The notes beneath the pieces were generated by a model that worked only from the letters and a program-made list of their open reading frames with translations, had not been told where the DNA came from and did not search any database. A DNA stretch of 64,000 nucleotides from Riptortus pedestris. Taxonomy: Eukaryota > Arthropoda > Insecta > Hemiptera > Alydidae. The position numbers and the translations under genes were made by a program. The DNA lies in assembly GCA_019009955.1 (NCBI GenBank), contig CM032228.1, positions 255,694,001 to 255,758,000 of the forward strand. Direction: 5' to 3'. Positions within the stretch are counted from its first letter, which is position 1, and the number at the start of each line of letters is the position of its first letter. Of the stretch, positions 40,646 through 51,900 are shown in pieces.

Positions 40646-42887
40646 TTGAACGGACTTAGTTTTCATCATTTTCTGTGTAGGATCGATGGACATTTGAAGT
40701 TTTTGAAAACCACGTCATGAGTACGACCTCAATAGCTGATTTCCCTGAAGGGAAAGCTGGTAAAAAAAAAAAAAAGAAAATACAATGAAAATAATTATTG
40801 TAATTACTTACCGATATAAATAGTAGTGACATATTCATGTCCTTCAATAGGTACCATAGGGACCATGTCCTTCACCCTCAAGTTGGAGATGTATTTCTTG
40901 GACTTGGTATATTTTGATATTGTGTCCCTGGGAAGAACTTGTTCAATTAACTCCTTAGCTCTAGTGGATTTTTCCCTCAGCTAAAAAGTCAAAAAATAAA
41001 AGGTTTTATAGTTGAGGTTCCACGAATACTGTTTCGAATCAAAAGCACTTAAAACAGAGATGATATACAATATAATGAAATACAGTATCTAAACATATAG
41101 TCTGAAAGAACCCACATACATTTACTTACGAATATTATTACTAACAATAGACTGATGGTCATTCAACATAAAACTTAACTGCTGCTTTTATTAGTAAAAC
41201 TGTTAACTCAATGAGACCATGTATGTTAAGAAGAATTAGAGACTCACTATTTCTGTACAGTAAAGGTTCTATGATTCCATATCAATTTATAACTAATATA
41301 TAAGCTCTTTGTTTATAATTTGTTAAAATACTTCTAAACTGCAATTTTTATAGCTTTAGTAAGATAGTACAAGAGAATGACAGCTATCATGGAAGTCAAA
41401 GCAGCAAACAGACTCTGTTTTGCCGTTAAGGAGAATATCTATACATTCCTTTTAATTTCAAATTTAATAACAAATCAGGCAATAAAACAAAGAAATATTT
41501 TAAATATTTTTCTCTTCAATTTAGGAGATAGGTAATTAATGGCTAGTGTTAAATAAACCTGAAGGGGTATATTTCAAGACTAACTGTTTCAAATACCTCT
41601 GCTATCCATATTCAGAGCAACAAAACTGAATTTATTACTTACTAGCTCAGATACCCGGCTTCGCTCGGGAATTCATTTGAGGCTGAATGGTGATGGTATA
41701 TTTTTGGCAAGGCTTTACTTTGCACAATATTTTGACATTTACCCGGTCCAGTGTTTAGGGTTAATACCCGTTGTTGGCATTTGTTAATAATAAAATTATT
41801 TTTTTATGTAAGACTTCACTGTCCTCCATATTGTCATATTTCCCGTTCCCTGTCCATTATGCATAGATTTAAATTATTAAGGAGAAAATATTGACATACA
41901 TTTGAATTAATTTTTTCAGGTGAGGTACCTGGTAGTTCATATTGAAAAGAAGTGTTGAGCAAATTTCTCTAAATAACAAAATAAACAACTTTTGTTATGT
42001 GCATATTTGCCGAAACCCCAATAGGAAATCATTATTATAAATTTCGGGCCTCCCTTATAACCCCCACTCCTGCCCGTCCCTAGAAATGTTAGTATGGCTT
42101 ATTATAATGAAGGCGTTAGTACTAATTCACATACCGAGTTTGGTTTAATTCGGTTGAGTCTTTAGTGCCAAATAAAATTGTGGACTCCCGCTTTAGTTTA
42201 TATCGTATAACTCATTTATGCTTCCGTATACGGCAAAAGTGCATATAACAAAAGTTACTCTAAATAACAAAATAAACAACTTTTGTTATGTGCATATTTG
42301 CTGAAAAAGCAATAGGAAACGAAATATCGCTATTTTTAATTTCAAGCCTCCCTTATAACCCCCACTCCTGCCAGTCCCTAGAAATGTTAGTATGGCTTAT
42401 TATAAGGAAATCGTAAGTATTAATTCACATAGCGAGTTTGGTTTAGTTCGGTTGAGTCTTTTGTGCCAAATAAAATTGTGGACTCCCGCTATAGTTTTTA
42501 GCGTATAACTCATTTATTCTTCCGTATATGGCAAAAGTGCATATAACAAAAGTTACTCTAAATTACAAAATAAACAACTTTTGTTATGTGCATATTTGCT
42601 GAAAAAGCAATAGGAAACGAAATATCGCTATTTTTAATTTCAGGCCTCCCTTATAACCCCCACTCCTGTTCGTCTTAGAGAATATTAATATAGCCTAAAG
42701 TCTAAGTTGGGCTAGTAGTAATATACATACCAAGTTTCATAAAATTCGGTTCAGCCGTTTATGCGTGAAAAGGTAACAAACAAACAGACACCAAAGAAAC
42801 TAAATGCAGTTATGGTGTCTATGACATGTGAAACGAAAAGTTATCGTGAAATTTCGCGAAAAAAATCAATGTACAGACAGAGGTTAC

Positions 42888-42944
<57 letters not shown>

Positions 42945-45900
42945 TTAGAATGATAGGAATCATCTTTACAATTTTGAAATTAACAATTTGTGTAGAAATA
43001 CAGCCTAAACAGAGAAAATTAAAGGGGAAATTGGAAATTAATGGGAAATAGTAATGCTTTCAGCAGGAATGAGAAAAAAGTCCGTCACGCAGGAGCTGCG
43101 TAAACTAAGCAGATTTCCCATCTGATGTTTTATAATAGAGAAATCTGCATACAAGTAACACAATACCACCATGATTAAATACAAACGGTAATGAGAAATC
43201 TTTCAGTTAATTAAAATAAATTCCCAACTGAAACGGCTTCTGAATTGTAAGAATAATTTATATTTTAATAACTCAAATTTTAGTAATCCAAGAACTAAAG
43301 AAGGTGGGGGGGGGCAGATGAACAGAACGTATTTGCATAAATCTCACAAAGTAAGATAAGGTTAGAAAAGACGGGTAAGGTTAGAAGAAGCTTCCGCTTG
43401 AGCCGAGTACTGACAGAAATGGCCGAACTATACCCGACTACAGACTTCATAAAAATGCAAATATCTCGGTTAATATTCAAGATAGAATATTGATCCATTT
43501 GATGTGATGTTAACTGGAAACCAAACTAATTTTATATTTGATAATGAAATATGCGGATGACAGTAGCATTGTCCAAAAATAACAATATGTTTCTTTTTTG
43601 AATTTTCATTTTTTCATTGAACATATGCAATCACTCTTCCATTATTGCACTCGTCATCCAAGCTTTTTTATTAAACCTCCAATGGACTGGTAATGAATTC
43701 CTATCAAGGTGTCTAAATGGTCTAGGACGTGCAGACTTACCAATGACGAGAGGTTTTTCAATTTCTCCTTCCATGCTGGCACAGAGAAAAATCGTCAACC
43801 TTTCCTTCGAGTTTTTCCCGCCACTACACATATCACCTTTTATCACTAGGGACTTAGTTGGTAACATTCTATAAAATAGTCCGGTTTCATCACCATTGTA
43901 AATATTTTTTCTATCATAACTTTCTATGATTTTATCTTTCCATTCTTGGACAGTTTGAGGATCTACATCTTTAGATTCTCCAGACATTTTTTTCAACACT
44001 ATATTATGCCTTTTTCTAAAGCATTCAAGCCATCCATAAGATGCTTTAAAATCCAGTTTACCTATATTTTGGGCTACTTCCAAAGCTACCGCTTGAATCA
44101 TAGGTCCAGAGATCGGCATTCCTCTTGCACGGGCATTAACGAACCATTCCCAAACGGCTTCATTAATATCTTCGTTCGAACCAACTTTTTTGGGCCGTTT
44201 TGATTGGCCTGCTGCTCCACCTAACCACTTTTCCATAATTTTATTTTTATTTTTAATAGTTTTTTAAACTTGAGTTTTTCCGATTTTATATTTTTCAGCT
44301 AAAAAATTCGCCGATGTTTTCTTCATTTCGTGCTCCTCAATAAGTTTCACTTTTTCACTAAGAGATAATGTATTCGTTTAGATAAAAGAAACTTTTAAAC
44401 AGAACTGCTCCTGAACTAAATAGGAACTGAATAAAAAGTGAAGGAAATTAAAAATTCTTGGAGGATTACTGATGAAACCAACAGGACACAGTTCTTCAAA
44501 AATTCAATTCCATCACTTTCAAACCTAAAAGCCCTAATTCTATTTAAATCTAATGAAACAATTCCTCGAATCCTGTCTCTCACAAGATAGTTTGAATACA
44601 AGGTTGGCTATATTCTGTTTTAGGTGACTTTTTGTACCGAAAATAACCTTCCATTTCTGGGTTAGACAGATTTCCGGTTTATACAGAGTGTTTTTAGGTA
44701 TAAAGTTGGTCGGTTCCGAGATAATTTTTCCGTTTTGACAGATTTCCGTTTTATATAGAGTCCGTTTTAGACAGTTTTTACTGTAAATGAAATGAAAAAT
44801 TGTTTATGTCCCGTAAGTATAGAATTAAGTTTCGTTAAAGATAGAGAAGTGAAATAAAAATAAGATCTAATTTTTACCTGATGTGAGTAAGGCGTTTCTT
44901 GAAGAGGGTAAAGAACCTTAATAGATTCCTCAACAGACATTCTGCGAAGTTCCTTTGTTTCCTCTGGAGTTCTGATTACAATTGACTAAAAATATAGAGG
45001 ATACAATTAATCTAACAGTGAATTTGAGACAAGAAGAACAAATATAAATTACAAAACCAAATAAATGATTGCCTGTTTAAAAAGTAAATAAGAAACAAAT
45101 TTGAATCTAAAATGTAAAAGAAAAAAAATAGTGATTTCTGAAAATGCACGTTATAAAACAATAGTAAATAAAATTGTTTATTATTAAAAAGAAAAAAAAG
45201 ACTGATATTTATGAGGCATATTAAATATTATTATATTATATACATTAGTCCGGTGTAGTAATATGTATACTCCTCGTTTAATGTCTTACGTGTGGAGGGT
45301 AGATTAAAGTTGTAGCCTGCATACTGATACTAGCTAATAGTCTATCATTAGTCAGCTGATGCAGGCTGCAGGAATGGCTATCTAACAACTCTGGACTTGA
45401 ATAGAATTTTCTCCATTCACGCCTTTATTGGTGTGAATGGAATTTTCCTCGTGATATTTTTTACTCTTGGATGGTCTGATGCAGAAGGCATTGGGAAACC
45501 TCTGCATGTCTTTGTGACCCTCTTAACCCTTGTTCATTCCTATGAAAATCAGATTTGTGTTCACAGTATCTATTACTAGGTGTAGCCTGTCAATACAATG
45601 TAGTTAATATATCGAATGAATCCATAAATAAGATGAAATTTATTGTCAAATTTAATAACAGTGTTACAAAAATTTCATATATATCTATCATGTATTTAAG
45701 AGATGCAGGGAAAATGAATGCATCCCTACAGAGGGGAAATCTAGACTGGTCCAGATGCTGACCAATCAGTGTGCAAGTCGGTGCCTCGAAGCTTCTAGAG
45801 CCATCGACAGCACATGAATTCCCCTGTTCACCCAACAGTTTTAGTTTTCAATTTTCTTAATTGAACAATGCGTACAATGCAGTTACTAATGAACATCAGT

Positions 45901-48900
45901 TAATAAAAATAAAATCTGAGAAAGGTTGTGTTAATTACCTTTATAGACAGCTTGTAACCTTCCCATACATGGCCTTTGGCCTTTAATTCTGTGAACAGCT
46001 TATCCCTGTCCTCGAGAGATTTCAATTCGAAATAGACCCACCTATCTTCAGTGCCAGGGATTTGAACTAGAGGAGCTTGAACGCCCATCGCCTCCGTGAA
46101 AAATCTGTAGTACAATTTTAATTCGTCTTCCTAAAAAATAAACAAAGTTAGGAGTTAGACATTATAAAAAAACTACTGTAACAACCATGTAGCTAACACT
46201 TTTTTAACACATTACCACCACTAAATAGGAATGTATTATTTATAGAGGTCGTGCGAGTTAAGGTATAAATTGAAGCATAAATCCACTACAAAAATAGTTA
46301 GCTAAAGTCATTGTCAACAATGATAAGCTGCATAACTACATTTGTTATAGACTGTAACTTGAACCCCATACCAAGTAACTGGTGTCCTCGAGATACTATA
46401 ACTATTATGAGCTATGAACGCCCTCAGTTAGAAATAGCTGACAGTTGAAAAAAGAGAAATGAAAATAATAATTTGACATGTTGCTTTCATTTATAAAAAT
46501 ATATATTCCCAGATGAAGAGCTGGAGAAATAAAAGGGGCTAAGCTACTTAAAAGCTAAAGTTATTTATTAACATCTCATCTCACCTTACTTTCTCTGTTT
46601 CTGAGTTTAATATATGTATTAAGAGAAAATATATATAACAGCAATTGAAGAGCTCTATAATATTTGATCTGACTCATAATAATGGATATATTGAAATTTC
46701 AAAATCCCCCCCTCCTTATTCAGGGTTAGATTTCAACCATTAAAGAACATGATCTTAACTGATGAATGTAATGGTTAAAATCAAATATGGTATAGACTAA
46801 TGAAACATCAGAATCAATAACATAATCTTAATTGATGGCGTATTTGTTTGTATCTCAAATAATAAAGCCCTGCTGAAAACCATATATGTTATTTAAGGTA
46901 ACAATACAATGTATAATGATTATGTTGGCTTAGGCTTATTGTTCATGCACAGTGAATAAAGGGAGTAGAGTTTAATGAAGGCTGAAAATTAAAAATAAAA
47001 AAATGCCGATTCTTGTTGTTGGCAATAAAATATGCAATAAGATTGGTTATATACAAATTTTCAATCCAACTCATAACAATGCAGCTAACCCCCCCCCCCT
47101 CCTCCCTTCATTCATTTCAGCCAATCCCAAACTTGATCTTTAGTTTTATATTAAACACTTATATGTTGATTTCATTTACAAATTTTTCGTAAACCAAAAA
47201 TTGTAACTGCTACAACAGTAACAGACCAGTTTGTACTTATATATATAAAATTTTGAATGAAACCAATTTTCATCACTTCCTAGGTAGGATCGATTGACAT
47301 TTGAGTAAATTTTAAGTACACCTCAATAGCTGATTCCCCTTTATGAGAATCTACTAAAAAGTATATGAAAAGAAATTATACTTAACTAAAACATTATTTG
47401 GGAATTATGAAAGTTTACATATAATTAGGTGAAATTACAGTCCAAGAAGATAAAAAGAACATGTAATTAGTAATTATTTATAGATGAAATAGAATAATGA
47501 GGAAAATGTGTGGGTAAACTTACAATTTTTGGAAGCCTCTTAAATCCAATAATTTTTATGTAGAGACTGTTATGCAATGGAGGTTTGTCCTCTTTGTCTT
47601 CTTTCTCCTCATCCTCGGCTTGATCTTCACCACCCGATCCATCTCCAGCATCATTGCCTTTCTTCTCACTCTCCGAAGATTCTTGCTCTTTGCTATCTAT
47701 AATACGAATCATAAAAAAACAAATCAGAAAAGCATATACCGCACTGGTACAAAGTTGAAACAAAAGTCCTTCACAAAGGGGCTGTGTAAACTAAGTAATT
47801 TCCCACATACTAATTGAGCTGTCGTAACTGGCTTAATATTTGAGTAACAAAAATGTATTGACCAACAATTGTAAAGCATCAATAATTTATCAAGAGTGGT
47901 TCTATACATATTTTTGGTTGGACAAACAATAACAGGGATATTTTGAATTTTCGAATTCCCCTCAACCCTCCCCCCATATCTAGTGAAATGTCGGCCAGAA
48001 ACATGAACTCACGGTCAAAACCCAAAGACTTAGATTGCAACAGAGAAAATATACACCTATCTTACCTTCTGGTTTATCATTCTGTTCATTAGTAGCAGGA
48101 GCCTCTTCTGGCTTTACATTGCTATCGTTGGCAGTATCAGTATCGGCCGGTTTGGCGGGCTCCTTGCTTTCCACAGCCTTAGTTTCGGGCTCCTTCTTAC
48201 TTTCTCCTGCTTTACCTACCTCTGCCTTCACTTCGCCATTCGTTTGAGCAACACCTACAAACAAAGAATAAAGAGATTATTGATTGAATCAATTCTTCGC
48301 ATGCTGCAAACCGGATTGGCTGATTTAAACCAACCAATGTTTTTTTTTATTTAAAAAAGGCTGTAACACATGAACTGCGTAAACTAAGCATTTCCCACAT
48401 GCTGATATGACACACTAGTAATCTCATCTCACTACATATTTAGACTAAAAACCAAAAAGTATGAATTACTCGCTCGATATTCGAGCCCACCAGATTGAAA
48501 AAATGAACCGAACAGATTTCTCCTGAAATGCTGGGCTGTAGAGGAACCAATTGATCAGTATAAATAAAAAGGCCTTTCCTCTACAAATATTTCAATTTAG
48601 GAAAAGTGCACTTTCAGAGACAGCGCTCCATCATTAGTGTCTGCTGACAAACAAAACCTTAAGGCAAAATAACAAATATAGCAAGGTCAACAACATAAAA
48701 ACAGCCACAAAACAAACATAAACAAAACATTTAGTTTTGTGTTTTGTAACTGTTTATACACTGTTGATGTTGCTATGTTTGTTATTTTGTCTTAAGGTTT
48801 TTGTTTGTCAGCCGGCACTGATGATGGACAGCTGATTCTGAAGTGCACTTTGCATATATTAATCACTTGTAGAGAACAAAGCCTTTTATTGAACATGATC

Positions 48901-51900
48901 ACAGAACAGAGTTACAAAAAAATGCATAGAAAAACAATTGTTTAGCATAAATATTTTAACACGATTAATTCTATATCATTTTTTGATCCAACTCACATTA
49001 ATGCAGATATTTTGAATTTTTGACCCCTCTCGATTGAAAAATTATATATAAACTATCTTATTGAAAATAATTTATTTCTCCTTTCCGTACTTATACTTTC
49101 ATTTATAATATTTTCATTACCCTGATGTTTCCATAGAGACTATCGTTCACTACATGAAAAATGGTACATGGTTAATGAGTGAATCGCCTGGCGTTACAGA
49201 ACTCATTTAAATAAATAAATAATAAAATAATTATTTATATATTCTTCAAATTTCATGGCAAGGGTCTCCAATAAAAATCTTATTTCCGGTGCAAACTTTA
49301 TAGAAACAGCCCAACATGTTTTGTGGGTTATTTGCCACCTCTTCAGGGGTTAACCATGTCTAAAGTGCTCATTTACCTTATACATTTCGTTGTGACTGTC
49401 CTCCGAGAGGAGGCATATAAAAAAAAGTCTGTCACGCTGCGGGGCTGCGTAAATTTAGCAGATTTCCCACGTGATGTTTTAAAATAGAGAAATTTCACGA
49501 GCCGAGCAGTTAAGGAAACGGCCAAACTAGCTTTTGACGGGAAAGTCACTCGTCTGTTAGCCGCCCAGACTTAATAAAAATGCAAATATCTCGGTTAATA
49601 TTCAAGATAGAGAATAAGCGTATATAACAATATTTATAGTAAATTTAATTTGCAATAAGATTGATTCTGTACTATTTTTTGATCTGACGTATAGTAACGG
49701 AGATATTTCGAATTTTCGAAAATCCTCCCCTCCCACTGGTCCGATTTCAGCCCTTAACGAACTTGATCTATCTTTTTACATAAAACAACTAAATATCGAG
49801 TTTGGTAACGATCAAAGAAAAAGTTGCGACTGCTAGAGCGGTAACAGACAAATATATAGATAGATAAATATAGATATAAATACAGTTTTGAACGGACCTC
49901 ATTTTCGTCATCTACTAGGTAGGATCGATGAACATTTGAAGAAAAATTTCGAAAATTCCGTCATGAGTACAACCTCAATAGCTGATTTCCCTTAGGGGAA
50001 ATCTGCTAAAAGGTAAACGAGCACTTCAGAAATAGATAGCCCCTTAAGAGGTGGCAAATAAGCCACAAAACATGTAGGACAGTTTCAATAAAGTTTGCAC
50101 CGAAAAAAAAAAAACGTTTTTTATTGGAGGCCCTTGCCATCAAATATGAAGAATATATAAATAATATTGGGTCCAGAACAAGAAGAATAAAATAATTATT
50201 GAAAATTAAATTACCTATGAACATTGTTATATACATATTTTTGATAGCATGAATATTAAGAGAGATATTAGGGTTCTAGGTTGTCAGTCTTCAGTAAACC
50301 CCCACTCCTACTCTTGTTATCTTTATATATATATATAATTCTACTTTGTGTGTGTATGTCACTAAACTCCTCCTAAACGGCTGGACCGATTTAAATGAAT
50401 GATCTTGTATTCGTTTGGGTGACGCCCTGGATGGTTTAGATTCACAAATCAGCCTGGCAGATGGAGCAGGAGTGGGGGATGTAAGAGAGGCCTAAATTAA
50501 AAATAGCGATACTTCATTTCCTATTGGTTTTTCGGCAAATATGCACAGGATAAAAGTGGTTTATTTGGTTGGGTTATATTCACTTTTGTTGTATAACAAA
50601 GTATAAACGAGATATACACTAAAAAATTAAAGTGGGAGCCAACAATTTTATTGGGCACTAACGATTAAACCGAACTTAACAAAACACTACATATATGTAA
50701 ATTAGCATTAATTTTTCCATGATTATAAGCTATATTAAATTTTTTTGGTGTGAACGGGAGTGGGGGTTATAAGGGAGGCTGGAATAAAAAATTTGTGATA
50801 TTTCAATTTCTATTTGTTATTAGGCAAACATGCACTTAAAAAAAAAGTTGTTTTTGTGTTATTAAAAGTAGCTTTTGTTTTAAACATTTTTTAGTATAAC
50901 AATGTATGAAGCATGTAATTTGCATAGAAATATTGATATCTTCAACAATTCTTTCCAATATGAACATTATTGATTATAACGAATTGTTTTTAGAAAAATT
51001 GAAAAATGTTATTTCAAAATAAAGAATATTGAAATTATTATATTATTTGTTTTTCATTTCATACTTTGTTTAATATCCTAATCGCTTGAAATACCATACA
51101 GGACGTCTGTCGGGTCCGCTAGTATATTATAAAAATAAGCTATTATATCATGAAAGACTTTATTCTAAGCTTAAATACCAAATAGTGTTTACAGGGGACC
51201 TTTATTATGCTGGAGATGTGATAATTTATTGCTGTGGCATGATCAATTAAGATTTTACGTTCTTATCTCAAAAATGTTTATTTGATCTATATCATGCTCG
51301 ATTTTTAATTATTTCATGCAACTCTCAAGTTCATAGTCATTAATAGTTGAAGTAATAAAGGGAGAATAGCTAGTAATAAAGGGGGGGGGGGGTTTAGAGG
51401 AGGATGGGATTCAGTAATCGCAAACTGTTATAGAACCAATCTTATTAAATTATTGATGGTCTACAATTGTTCTGTGCATTTTTTAAACTCTGTAATGAAT
51501 CATAAATGGCCATATAATTTATATTTTGAGGAATGCCAGCACAGATTATTATTTACCCTGTACTTAAATATAGTTTTTCAACAGCAATTTAGAGTCGAGT
51601 CCCCAAGCTCTCTGGCATTTTGCTAGTTAACATCAATAGATATTTATAACATTCACTCCTCATGAAGTCTGAACAATATTCGAGATGAATTACGACAATT
51701 GAATTACATTAAGTAGCCTTTTTGAGCATATTTGATCGGCGGGGACTAAGTTCGTCATGGACTCGGGCTAAAAAAGGGCCATCTCGCAAAGGGATAAGGA
51801 CAGCCAGGCCTCAAACTTTCCTGAGGAGAGACATTGGTCAGTAACACCTCACTAATCAATTAGCTGGAAGACTCCACATTCTCAAACGGCAGAGCATTAT

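Noticed and set aside
42761..42943. Frame ending in a run of Ile-Tyr
   Set aside because: It reads through the R-element tail into a (TA)n microsatellite.
43500..44783. A domesticated TIGD gene
   Set aside because: Two in-frame stops, loss of the last catalytic region and a recognisable transposon end argue for a dead Tigger.
45397..45835. Frames of 60-81 codons in intron 4
   Set aside because: No recognisable domain and not bounded by splice sites.
47572..48247. Plus-strand frames of 70-81 codons opposite exons 2 and 3
   Set aside because: They mirror the Glu/Lys-rich exons on the minus strand; the minus reading has consistent splice sites and phase.
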